DNA from: JBKQVT01 sp963804825
Lineage (GTDB): Bacteria > Planctomycetota > Planctomycetia > Pirellulales > Thermoguttaceae
Direction of reading: 5' to 3'
DNA: 64,000 nucleotides
Assembly: GCA_963804825.1 (NCBI GenBank)
Contig: CAWDRV010000004.1
Coordinates: forward strand, 62,001-126,000
Shown here: piece after piece, positions 11,913 to 21,385 of the stretch
Layout: every line of letters starts with the position of its first letter
Numbering within the stretch: the first letter of the stretch is position 1
Translations under genes and position numbers: made by a program
Notes under the pieces: model-generated
What the model saw: only the letters and a program-made list of their open reading frames with translations
Told to the model about the DNA's origin: nothing
The model's database searches: none

Positions 11913-14900
11913 GGAACGTCCGACAACTGGGACAATGGCGGCTTGGGCAACTACGGCGGGACGACGATCACCGGCAACGGCGTCTTCCGCAAGACCGGCA
12001 ACGGCACTTTGTCGATGGCCGGCGGGACCCTCGGCGCCGGAAGCGTGACCTTTGCCATGAGCGGCGGCACCATCGACATCGAGGGCGGGAACCTCCGCAA
12101 CGGCGGCAACGCGGTCGTCAACTGGACCAACAACAAGGCCTCGATGACGATCGGCAGCGCCGGCACCCTCGAAGTGTGGGGCGGGCAGCCGATCATCATC
12201 GACGCCCTCAACGGCACCGGAGTCATGGATTCCGTCTACGGCGGACCGGTCGACTTCACCATCGGAGTGAACAACGGCTCCGGCACGTGGGCAGGCACCA
12301 TCACCTCGCAATACCTCAACGTCGTCAACTCGCTGACCAAGACCGGCACCGGCACCCAGGTGTTCGCCACCGCCAACACGTATACCGGTCCCACCACCAT
12401 CAGCGGCGGCGTCCTGCAGCTTGCCAATCCCAACGCGTTGCAGTGGAGCCCCACGAACGTCAACGTCGCCGGCGGCCTGGGCTTCGGCAGCGGCGTGGGC
12501 ACGGTCAACGTGGCCAGCCTCAGCGGCACCGGCAACGTGACCTTGACCGACGCCGGCGGCGGGGCCGTCACCCTGAGCGTCGGCGCCAACAACAACAGCA
12601 CGACGTACGGCGGCGCACTGAGCGGGTTGGGCGGCCTGACCAAGACCGGCGCCGGCGTGATGACGCTCACGGCCACCCATCATAGCTATAGCGGCGCGAC
12701 CGCCATTACCGGCGGCACGCTCAGCCTGGCCGCAGGGTATACGCCGGGCGGACCGTCGGGGGTGACGGTGTCGAACTCGAGCTTCGAGACGCCGAGCATC
12801 AGCAACTACCGGTTCAACCCCAGCGGGGCTTCGTGGACCTTCGGCGGCGTGCAGGCCGGCATCGTGCACAACGGCAGCGACTACGGCAATCCCGATGCGC
12901 CCGGCGGGGTCCAGGCGGGGTTGCTCCAAATGAGCGGCTCGTTCAGCCAGAGCCTTAGCTTCCCGTCGTCGGGCAATTACGTTATTAGCTTGGAGGCTGC
13001 CTACCGCGGGACCTCTCCTGGCATCCCGAACGAGTTCCATATCCTGTTGGACGGTACCCAAGTGGGCGACATTACTCCGCTCAATACCGGCTCCTATGAC
13101 ACATTCACCACCAGCCCATTCGCCGTCACGTCGGGCACCCACACGCTGGCATTCGTGGGCCTCGACAGTGGCGGGGGCGACACTTCTTCCTTCGTGGACA
13201 TGATAAGCGTCAGCACCGCTCCCATCTACAGCAGTAACACCAACATGCTGCCCGCCACGACGTCCTTGTCCCTCTCCGCGGGCGGGGCGCTGGACCTGGG
13301 CGGAAACAATCAGCAGGTCGCCTCGCTGGCCGACTACACGGCCGGCAGCGGCGGCATGGTCGTCAATAGCAACACCTCGTTCCTCTCGACGCTCACCCTC
13401 GGCGCCCCCGGCGGCACGAGCACCTTCAGCGGCCAGATCGCCGGCGGCAGCGGACTCGGCACGATCAACCTCGTCATGAGCGGCAGCGGCACGCAAGTCC
13501 TCGCCGGTTCCAACACGTACACCGGCGCCACCACGATCAACGGCGGCAACCTGGCGGTCAACGGCTCGCTCAGCCCCAGCAGCAGCGTGACCGTCAACAG
13601 CCCGGGCGTCCTGAGCGGCGCCGGCACGGTGGGCAGCGTGATCGTGAATTCCCTGGGCACGGTCGCCCCGGGCTCTTCTCTCGGCGGCGGCACGCTGACG
13701 GCCGGCTCGCTGAGCCTGAGTCCCAGCAGCGTGCTGAGCTATACGCTCGCCACCAGCACCGCCAGCAGCAGCAACAGCCGGCTCACCATTACCGGCGGCC
13801 TGACGCTGAGCACCGGCCTGACCTTGAGCATCAACCCTGCCCCAGGCTCCAGTTGGACGAGCGCGACCAGCGGCACCTATGTGCTGGCCACCTACGGCTC
13901 GTTGACCAACAATTCCAGCAGCTTCAGCGGCTGGACGGTCGCCGCCAACCCCTTGCTGGGCCGGCACACCTACGGCTTCAGCGTCAGCAGCGGCAGCCTC
14001 GACCTCAGCGTGGGGACCGGGGCGACCGTCAGTGGCACGTGGAGCGGCTCGGGCGGTGGAAGCTGGGGCACGGCCGGCGACTGGCAGGGCGGCAACATCC
14101 CTGGTTATGTCGGCGACACGGCCACGTTCGGCACGAGCATCAGCTCGACGGCGGCGACCGTGACGCTCGACGGCGCCCGGGGACTGAGCGGCCTGACGCT
14201 GAGCACCACCGGCGGCGGCAGCTACACCCTCAGCCGCAGCGGCGGCGACACCGCCAGCACGCTGATCCTGGCCAACGGCGGCAGCACGGTGCCCTTGAGC
14301 GTCAGCGGTGGCAGCCAGACGATCGCCGTGCCGGTTTCGTTCTTCGACAACGTGGGCGTGAGTGCCGCTTCCGGCGCAAGTCTGACGGTCTCCGGGGCCG
14401 TCGGCGACGGCGGGGCGGGCAAGTCGCTCGGCCTCAGCGGGGCCGGCACATTGATCCTTGCCGGCGCCAACTCGTATACCGGCCCGACCAGCGTCACCGG
14501 CGGCACCCTGCAAATCGGCGCCGGCGGCGCCGGCTCTTCGCTGGCCAGCCCGAGCGTCAGCCTCAGCAGCAACACGACCCTGGCTTTCAACCACTCCGAT
14601 AGCATCACCTACGGCGGCGTCATCACCGGCAACGGCGGGCTGGCCAAGCAGGGCGCCGGCACGCTGACCCTCGTCGGCGCCAACACCTACAGCGGGGCGA
14701 CGGCCATCGGCGGCGGCACGCTCAAGCTGGCCGCCCCCTACGTGGCTCCGACGGTGGGGAACCCGAGCTTCGAGACTCCCGACCTCGCGGGCGGCTTTCA
14801 ATATAACCCCGCCGGTGCGACGTGGACGTTCTTGGACTATTCGGGGATCGCCGCGGGAAACAGCGCCTTCACCGCGCCGACCCCGGTCCCCGACGGCAAC

Positions 14901-15172
14901 CAGGTGGCGTTGATCCAGGCGGCCGGCAACACCGGGTCGTTCAGCCAGATCGTCAACTTCTCTGTGGCGGGCTCCTACACCATCAGCTTCCAGAGCGCCT
15001 ATCGACTGTTCACGGACACGCCGGAGCCTTTCAACGTCGAGGTCGACGGCGTCAACGAGGGCTTGTTCGTGCCGAGCAGCGACACCGCCTGGACGCCCTA
15101 CACGACAAGCACCTTCAGCCTCAGCGCCGGGACCCACACCATCGCCTTCGTCGGCCAGGCCGATGGTGTTGA
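11913..15172 (+). CDS. Giant secreted protein, segment 2 of 3 (beta-helix repeats and two jelly-roll domains)
   Basis: Continuation one frame over, resuming as 'SDNWDNGGLGNYGGTTITGN'. The join is supported by sister repeats elsewhere in the protein that read through the same motif ('GNGVFRKTGNG'). Besides beta-helix repeats it carries two related domains of about 150 residues, at about 12760-13215 and 14750-15200. Both open with 'N(S/P)SFETP' and end with 'GTHT(L/I)AFVG', resembling DUF642-like galactose-binding jelly rolls often found in PEP-CTERM proteins. A 570-bp stretch (13656-14225) is repeated in segment 3. The frame is lost between 15160 and 15181, after 'AFVGQADG'. Likely role: surface adhesion or polysaccharide binding outside the cell (inferred). 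Confidence 0.82.
13656..14225 (+). repeat. Internal 570-bp direct repeat, copy 1
   Basis: This stretch aligns with 17191-17760 at a constant offset of 3,535 bp, with no gap at either end, and only scattered substitutions are visible by eye. It encodes a complete block from 'GTVAPG' to 'LSTTGGGSY'. Such similarity at DNA level points to a recent duplication or gene conversion within the gene. Confidence 0.8.
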
Positions 15173-18100
15173 CCAGAACGTCGTTCGTCGACATGGTGGC
15201 CGTCAGCCTGGTCGGGAGTTATGCCCCCGGGCTGCCGACCGGCACGCCGGTTTCGCTGGCCGCGGGCGCGACGTTCGACGTGGGCGGGAACAACCAGCAG
15301 GTCGCCTCGCTGTCGGACTATACGGCCGGCAGCGGCGGCACGGTGGTCAACAGCAACACCTCGGCGGCCTCGACGCTCACCCTCAGCGCCACGGGCGGCA
15401 CGAGCACCTTCAGCGGCGTGATCGCCGGGGGCGGCAGTTTAGGCACGCTCAACCTGGTCATGAGCGGCAGCGGGACGCAGGTGCTGGCCGGCTCGAACAC
15501 CTACACCGGCTCCACCACGATCAACGGCGGCGTCTTGGCCGTCAATGGCTCGCTCAATTCGGGCGGCAACGTGACCGTCAACGCCGCCGCCACCCTCAGC
15601 GGCTCCGGCGCGGTCGGCAACGTGACGATCAGCGCCAGCGGCACGCTCGCTCCGGGATTCAACGGCAGCGGCACGCTGACGGCATCCTCCTTGACCCTGA
15701 ATAGCGTCAGCATCCTCGACTATACGCTCGGCTCGGCCGCCGACAGCCTGTTGGCCGTCAGCGGCGCCCTCGCCCTGGGCTCGAGCGAGACCTTGAACGT
15801 CACGCCGGGCGGCAGTTGGGGCAGCGGCACGTATGTGTTGGCCACCTACGGGTCGGTCATCGACAGTTCCAGCGGCTTTAGCGGCTGGACGGTCGGCGGC
15901 ACGGGCCTGGGCCATCGCATCTATAGTTTTTCCCTCAGTGGCGGCAGCCTGGATCTGATCGTGGCGTCCCCGCCCAGCGCGAACTGGATGGTCGCCGGCG
16001 GCGGGAGTTGGAGCACGTCGGCCACGGGCAATTGGAGCGGCGGCGCTACCCCACACCAGTCTGAAGATGCGGCCAGCTTCGGCACCGTGATCGGCACCAG
16101 GACGGCCACGGTGACCATCAACGGCGGCAACGTTTCGGTCGGCAGTTTGACGTTCAACACCACCGGCGGCGGCAGTTACATCATCGCCGGCCCCAATACC
16201 CTGACGTTTGACAATGGCGATATCGGGCCCGCCCAGTTGATCAACAACGGCGGCAGCCACTCCATTACCGCACCGGTGACGCTCAACAGCGACCTTGCGG
16301 TGACGACTGCGCCCGGCAGCAGCGTGACGCTTTCCGGCAGCTTTAGCGGCGCCGCGGCATTGAGCGTCAACGGCGGCGGCACGATGGTCCTGTCCGGCAC
16401 CAAGGTCCAATACAATGGCAACGTCACCGTCACCGGCGGCACCCTGCAAGTGGTCAACACGGACGCTGGCACCCCCGGCGCCGCAACCGGCTTTTCGATC
16501 GGGACTGCGTCCGCCTCCAATACCCTCAGCATCGGCCCCAACGGCGTCCTTAATCTGTACGCGGACACCACCAGCGTGTACCAGGGCGACCACAGCAGCG
16601 GGATGCTCGTCAACGGTTCGATCGGCACCACGGCCGGGACGACCATCACGGGCAACGGCGTCCTCCTCAAGACCGGCAACGGCATCTTTGGTTTTGAAAC
16701 CAACAACGGCTACGCCGTCACTCTAGCGATGAGCGGCGGCACCATCGACATCGCGCAAGGCATGCTTCGCGACGGCGGTTGGGGCGGCGCCGACTGGACC
16801 AACAACAAGGCCTCGCTGTACGTCGCCAGCGGGGGCTCCCTCGACATTTGGACCGGCACGGTTATTGTTGACGCTCTCCTCGGCAATGGCGTCGTGTGGC
16901 AGGGCTATGGCGGCGCGTACGATAGCATGACCATCGGAGTGAACAACGGCTCCGGCACGTGGAGCGGCAATTTCGCGGCGAATGCCGCCGGCATTCTTAC
17001 CAAGACCGGCACGGGCACCGAGGTGTTCGCCGCCGCCAACGGTTTCGATAAGAGCCTGGTTATCAACGGCGGCAATTTGGCGGTCAACGGCTCGCTGGCC
17101 AACGCCACCATTACGGTCACCACCACCGGCGCCATGGCGGGCACGTTGGCCGGCGCCGGCACCGTCGGCAGCGTGACCGTCAGTGCCCGCGGCACGGTCG
17201 CCCCGGGCTTTTCTCTCGGCGGCGGCACGCTGACGGCCGGTTCGCTGAGCCTGAGTCCCAGCAGCGTGCTGAGCTATACGCTCGCCACCAGCACCGCCAG
17301 CAGCAGCAACAGCCGGCTCAGCATTACCGGCGGCCTGACGCTGAGCACCGGCCTGACGTTGAGCATTACCCCCGCCACCGGCTCCACTTGGAGCAGTGCG
17401 ACCAGCGGCACCTATGTGCTGGCCACCTACGGCTCGTTGACCAACAATTCCAGCAGCTTCAGCGGCTGGACGGTCGCCGCCAACCCGTTGCTGGGCCGGC
17501 ACACTTACGGCTTCAGCGTCGGTAGCGGCAGCCTCGACCTCACCGTCGGGAGCGCGGCGACCGTCAGCGGCACGTGGAGCGGTTCGGGCGGTGGAAGCTG
17601 GGGCACGGCCGGCGACTGGCAGGGCGGCAACATCCCGGGTTATGTCGGCGATACGGCCACGTTCGGCACGGCCATCGGCTCCGCCGCGGCAACGGTGACG
17701 CTCGACGGCGCCCGTGGGTTGAGCGGCCTGACGCTGAGCACCACCGGCGGCGGCAGCTACATCATCGCCGGTCCCGGCACGCTGACGTTTGCGGGCAGCA
17801 CGGTGACGGTGAGCGTCAGCGGCGGCCAACATACCATCGCTGCGCCGGTCGCCCTGGCGAGCAACCTGGCCGTCAGCGCCACCACCGGCAGCAGCCTGAC
17901 TATCTCCGGGCCGATCAGCGAGACCAGCGCGGGCAAGAGCGTGACCCTCACCGGCAGCGGCACGTTGATCCTCTCCGGCTCCAACACGTATACCGGCGGG
18001 ACGATGGTCGCCAGCGGCACGCTCGACTTCGCCACGCCGGACGCCGTTCCGAGCACGGGCATTGTGACGGTGAGCGCGGGCAGCGAGGTGGCGTTGGGCG

Positions 18101-18360
18101 CGTTGTCGGGCGCCTCGTCGCCCGCGACCGAGGCGAGCGCGACCGACGCGACCGAGACCGGGGCGGAAACCAGCGGGACCAGCACGGCCGTTGCGACCAC
18201 CTCGACGGTCGGCGAGACGACGGAGACGCTCGGCGGCACGGACTCGATGGCCGAGGCCGTTCCAGCGGCTGCTGTGCCTGAGCCTTCCACGTTAGCCCTG
18301 CTGGGCGTCGCCGCCATCGGCCTGCTGGCAATGGCGCGGCGGATCAGGAACACTAAATGA
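15163..18360 (+). CDS. Giant secreted protein, segment 3 of 3 (beta-helix repeats and PEP-CTERM anchor)
   Basis: C-terminal segment, resuming as 'TSFVDMVAVSLVGSYAPG', which completes the second jelly-roll domain. More beta-helix repeats follow, then a Thr/Ser/Ala-rich linker and the sorting tail: 'AVPEPSTLALLGVAAIG' then a short basic end 'ARRIRNTK'. That is the PEP-CTERM signature (VPEP motif, one membrane span, Arg cluster), recognised by exosortases in bacteria that make extracellular polysaccharide. The stop TGA is at 18358-18360. With the papain domain of segment 1, the product would be a surface-delivered peptidase-adhesin. The exosortase gene is not in this window. Confidence 0.85.
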   Translation: MVLTRTSFVDMVAVSLVGSYAPGLPTGTPVSLAAGATFDVGGNNQQVASLSDYTAGSGGTVVNSNTSAASTLTLSATGGTSTFSGVIAGGGSLGTLNLVMSGSGTQVLAGSNTYTGSTTINGGVLAVNGSLNSGGNVTVNAAATLSGSGAVGNVTISASGTLAPGFNGSGTLTASSLTLNSVSILDYTLGSAADSLLAVSGALALGSSETLNVTPGGSWGSGTYVLATYGSVIDSSSGFSGWTVGGTGLGHRIYSFSLSGGSLDLIVASPPSANWMVAGGGSWSTSATGNWSGGATPHQSEDAASFGTVIGTRTATVTINGGNVSVGSLTFNTTGGGSYIIAGPNTLTFDNGDIGPAQLINNGGSHSITAPVTLNSDLAVTTAPGSSVTLSGSFSGAAALSVNGGGTMVLSGTKVQYNGNVTVTGGTLQVVNTDAGTPGAATGFSIGTASASNTLSIGPNGVLNLYADTTSVYQGDHSSGMLVNGSIGTTAGTTITGNGVLLKTGNGIFGFETNNGYAVTLAMSGGTIDIAQGMLRDGGWGGADWTNNKASLYVASGGSLDIWTGTVIVDALLGNGVVWQGYGGAYDSMTIGVNNGSGTWSGNFAANAAGILTKTGTGTEVFAAANGFDKSLVINGGNLAVNGSLANATITVTTTGAMAGTLAGAGTVGSVTVSARGTVAPGFSLGGGTLTAGSLSLSPSSVLSYTLATSTASSSNSRLSITGGLTLSTGLTLSITPATGSTWSSATSGTYVLATYGSLTNNSSSFSGWTVAANPLLGRHTYGFSVGSGSLDLTVGSAATVSGTWSGSGGGSWGTAGDWQGGNIPGYVGDTATFGTAIGSAAATVTLDGARGLSGLTLSTTGGGSYIIAGPGTLTFAGSTVTVSVSGGQHTIAAPVALASNLAVSATTGSSLTISGPISETSAGKSVTLTGSGTLILSGSNTYTGGTMVASGTLDFATPDAVPSTGIVTVSAGSEVALGALSGASSPATEASATDATETGAETSGTSTAVATTSTVGETTETLGGTDSMAEAVPAAAVPEPSTLALLGVAAIGLLAMARRIRNTK
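17191..17760 (+). repeat. Internal 570-bp direct repeat, copy 2
   Basis: Second copy of the block at 13656-14225, same reading frame and length. The differences I can see include synonymous changes and a few conservative ones (for example 'APGSS' against 'APGFS', and 'SVSSGS' against 'SVGSGS'), so both copies appear to be under coding constraint. Confidence 0.8.
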
Positions 18361-18390
18361 GCTTGCGTGATTCCTGGAGGAGTTGGCCAT

Positions 18391-18482
18391 TGAGCCCCGG
18401 GCGTAAGCCCGGGGATGGGCGTTGGGATGACCACCGCCAAGCGAAGAATTGACATCATCCCCGGGCTTACGCCCGGGGCTCA
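18391..18482. repeat. REP doublet (REPIN) between convergent genes
   Basis: Two copies of a 27-bp sequence in inverted orientation, 18391-18417 and 18456-18482, are exact reverse complements. Each copy is itself a hairpin: CCCCGGGC, loop GTAA, GCCCGGGG. The doublet sits between the 3' ends of the giant adhesin gene (18360) and the minus-strand membrane protein gene (18519). It could stabilise or terminate transcripts from both sides. There is no T-tract. Confidence 0.75.
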
Positions 18483-18518
18483 TCACCTGTGCGACCTCCC
18501 GGAATCCCGCAATGTCAT

Positions 18519-20375
18519 TTAGCGCGGCCGCTGCGGCCATCTCGCATCTCGATCATAGAACGAGAATCCGCGAACGCCCACCTGCTGCGCGCCTGCCTGC
18601 TGCGGGTGATCGGATTGCAGCGGATACCGCGGCACGCGCAGGCGGGCCTTGGCATCTCCGTCCAGGCCGATCCGTAATTCGAGCCGGCGGTCCGGGGTGG
18701 CCGTGAAGGGCTCGAAGACCAACTGGGCGTAACGTTGATCGGCCCGATCGTCGAAGGCATACTCTCCTTGTGCCCGTGTCCGCCGCTGCCCGCTGGCGTC
18801 GATTTCGTCGATGGCCCAGTGGAACCGCAGGCCCGTGCAGCGCGAGGGGGACGCCTCGACGTTGACGCGGTAAAGAGGAAGGGCGCACGTGGCGACGAAT
18901 GGTTGGACCAGTTGGTCCCGGCCGCGCAGCATCTTGATGTCCGACGGGACCCGGGGCGCGGCGAGAGGCAGCAAGGAGGCCACGACCACGTCACGCACGC
19001 GCGCAATGGTCTGCGTGGGACGATACGGCCCCACGCGAGCCACGCGCATCAACTCGAGGTCCCTTGCCAAGGCTTCCGCGGGAGGATCCTGCATGTCGTC
19101 ATAGTACCGGGCGGCGATGGCCTTGACGGGCAGGCCCTCGCGAACCGAGTCCTCCAGTCTTCGCACGTTCCGCTCCAGCCCGGGGGTCAGGTTGAGCCCC
19201 TTCGCGTCATACAGGATCGCCAAGCCAATCAGCGCGGCGGCGCAGGCCCAGCGCACGGCGCGGGGGCGGATTCCAGGCCCGTAGTAGGCGCCGATCAGGT
19301 ACATGCACAGGATGAGCGGACTGCCCAGCAGGATGTAGCGGTTTTGCAGGCACCCGATGGAGCCGCGCGTCAGGCCGATTCCCAAGGCGGTCGCCAGGGC
19401 GGAGCAAAGGAAGAGTCCCAGTCCTGCCGTGCGCAGGCGCTGTTGAGGTTCGCGTCGCCACGCTCGGCCCAGGGCTCCCCCGGCCAGTGCAACAAGAACG
19501 ACCACGGCCAGCCCGGAGAACGGATAAGTTTCTCCGCCGAACTTCCCGAGGCTCATGCTCAGGAATTGCAGGGTGCCCAGCAGCGTGACACGCAATCCGT
19601 GGCCGCTGGCTGCCGCAGCGCCGTGGACCTCGAACAGCGTGGGAAGCCACAGTCCCAGGGGCAGCAGGCTGAGCGCGGCCAGGATGAGGATCATGATGGC
19701 GGCGGGCCGATGGTCGCGCCATCTTCGGATGCCGGCGTAGGCAAGCCAAGCGGCCATGGCCAAGGGATAGAAAATGCCCGGCCCCCCGCACAGCGCGGCG
19801 GCGATCGTGCAGACGCTCGCCAGGCCGGCCCGGCCGACGGACAATTGCGGGCGGTCGAGTGAAACCAACGCCAGGAGGAGGCAGCCCAGCGCGGTCGCCA
19901 GCACGTAGCACAACTGAAACCCCCAGATGAGGTTCAGGTAGTGTCCCCAGTGCAGCAGGACCACTGGAATGAGGATATCCAGGACGCTTGCCCGGCCGCG
20001 CGCTGGCGCGACGGCAAGAATCATCGCCCCGGCCGCCGCCGCCAACAGGACGGCGTTCAGGAAAGCCGCGGCGCGGAAATCGAACCCGGTGGCCCGGCCC
20101 AGGCCCATGTACGCCAGCTTGACCAACGGAAGAAAGTGTTGGTTCTCGATCTTGAAGACCCACTTGGCGCTGAGGGGCTCTGCGCCGGTGATGATGGGGA
20201 CCCAGCGCATTTCATCGGCCCAGGGCGAGGTGAGGCCGTGCCGGACCACATACACCAGGGTCGAGGCCGTCATGGCGGCCCATACGGCGGCGACGAACCA
20301 GGCCGTCCGCCGGTTCTCTCGTGCGGAGAAAGCAATGTCTTCGCCGGCAGGGAGGCACGGTGTTGCGGAGTCCAT
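18519..20375 (-). CDS. Polytopic membrane protein of a surface-sugar cluster
   Basis: A 618-residue protein with many hydrophobic segments, starting near residue 27 ('TAWFVAAVWAAMTASTLVYV') and ending about residue 395, then a soluble C-terminal region of about 220 residues. Early 'HGLTSPWADEMRW' and 'ENQHFLPLVKLAYMG' resemble the acidic first loop of polyprenyl-phosphate-dependent glycosyltransferases of the GT39/GT83 type, but I cannot assign a family. It is the last gene of a minus-strand cluster, 42 bp after the WxcM-like gene, so a role in transferring or polymerising the sugar made by its neighbours is plausible. The stop TAA lies just after the REP doublet. The O-antigen-type assignment is inference. 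Confidence 0.7.
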   Translation of the reverse strand: MDSATPCLPAGEDIAFSARENRRTAWFVAAVWAAMTASTLVYVVRHGLTSPWADEMRWVPIITGAEPLSAKWVFKIENQHFLPLVKLAYMGLGRATGFDFRAAAFLNAVLLAAAAGAMILAVAPARGRASVLDILIPVVLLHWGHYLNLIWGFQLCYVLATALGCLLLALVSLDRPQLSVGRAGLASVCTIAAALCGGPGIFYPLAMAAWLAYAGIRRWRDHRPAAIMILILAALSLLPLGLWLPTLFEVHGAAAASGHGLRVTLLGTLQFLSMSLGKFGGETYPFSGLAVVVLVALAGGALGRAWRREPQQRLRTAGLGLFLCSALATALGIGLTRGSIGCLQNRYILLGSPLILCMYLIGAYYGPGIRPRAVRWACAAALIGLAILYDAKGLNLTPGLERNVRRLEDSVREGLPVKAIAARYYDDMQDPPAEALARDLELMRVARVGPYRPTQTIARVRDVVVASLLPLAAPRVPSDIKMLRGRDQLVQPFVATCALPLYRVNVEASPSRCTGLRFHWAIDEIDASGQRRTRAQGEYAFDDRADQRYAQLVFEPFTATPDRRLELRIGLDGDAKARLRVPRYPLQSDHPQQAGAQQVGVRGFSFYDRDARWPQRPR

Positions 20376-20417
20376 GGGGAAACCTTGCGATTGGTCGAAC
20401 TCTCGCCGGCGCGGCCG

Positions 20418-21385
20418 CTACGCGGCAGCGTGCCGTTGCTTGGCGCTTCCGACCTGTTTCACCAGCGACAGGAAATGGTCGTAATCGCGGATGTAGTCGG
20501 CCGGATCGTAGAGTTCCGAGGCGAACACCAACAGGACCGCGTCGCTGGAATAGCGGTACTGGACGCCCCAGACCATGGCCGGAATGTGCAGGCCAATGTC
20601 CGGGCAGTCGAAGACGATCTCCTCGCGCGAAAATCCGTCGTCGACGATGACCGAAACCGTCCCCTTCACGCACACGAGGAACTGCTCGCAGCGCCGATGC
20701 GCATGCTCGCCGCGGACATTCGCGCTGGGAACGTCGTACACGATGAAGTAGCGTTTGACGGCGAAGGGGATATCGTCGTCGAACTGCCCCACGGACAGAC
20801 GCCCGCGCAGGTCGGCGACCGACTTGAGGCGGCGCAACGTCACGCCGGCCACCGCGGTCGGCAGGACGGCCGCCCCCGGCTGCGGCTCGGGGTAGGCGTA
20901 GGCCGAGGCCTGGCGCCGCTGGGCATCCACGTAGCCGCAGATCCGGGCCGGATTGCCCGCGACGACGGCCTTGGGGGGAACGTCGCGCGTCACCACGCTG
21001 CCCGCCCCCACCATCGCCTGGCCGCCGATCTTCACGCCGGGCAGGATCGTCGCGTTGGCGCCGATCGAGGCGCCGTTGGCGACGGTCGTCCGAAGGACGT
21101 GCTCCTGGTGCTGCTTGCTGCGGGGAAACTTGTCGTTCGTAAACGTGGCGTTGGGGCCGATGAAGACGTCGTCGCCCACGCGAAGTCCGTCCCAAAGTTG
21201 CACCCCGCACTTGACGGTCACGCGGTCGCCCAGAACCACGTCGTTCTCGATGAAGACGTGGTCGCAGATGTTGCAGTCGCAGCCGATCCGGCGCCCGGCA
21301 GGACGTGGGCGAACGCCCAGATGCGCGTGCCCTCGCCCACGCGGCTGGTCTCGCAAAGCCCCGCAGGATGAACGAAATGGCTCAT
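20418..21385 (-). CDS. Bifunctional sugar N-acetyltransferase / WxcM-like 3,4-ketoisomerase (frameshifted)
   Basis: Two domains. Residues about 1-165 form a left-handed beta-helix acyltransferase with hexapeptide pattern ('GASIGANATILPGVKIGGQA') ending in the usual 'VPPKAVVAGNPARICGY'. The C-terminal 140 residues form a cupin of the FdtA/WxcM family with 'GEHAHRRCEQFLVCVKGTV'. Such fusions make dTDP-3-acetamido-3,6-dideoxyhexoses: ketoisomerisation, then N-acetylation after transamination. The start ATG (21385) overlaps the upstream GT2 stop as ATGA, giving 'MSHFVHPAGLCETSRVGEG'. One base, apparently a C in a CCC run, is missing near 21297, so the frame breaks between 'HVLPGA' and 'RIGCDCNICDHV'. 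The aminotransferase expected for this pathway is two genes upstream. Confidence 0.85.

Noticed and set aside
11799..15194. 1,131-codon open frame on the minus strand, opposite the giant adhesin
   Set aside because: Antisense of Gly/Thr/Ser repeat codons in GC-rich DNA; it reads as low-complexity Gly-Ala-Arg with no domain and spans the frameshift. Shorter antisense frames at 8018-9268 and 9986-11950 are the same artefact.
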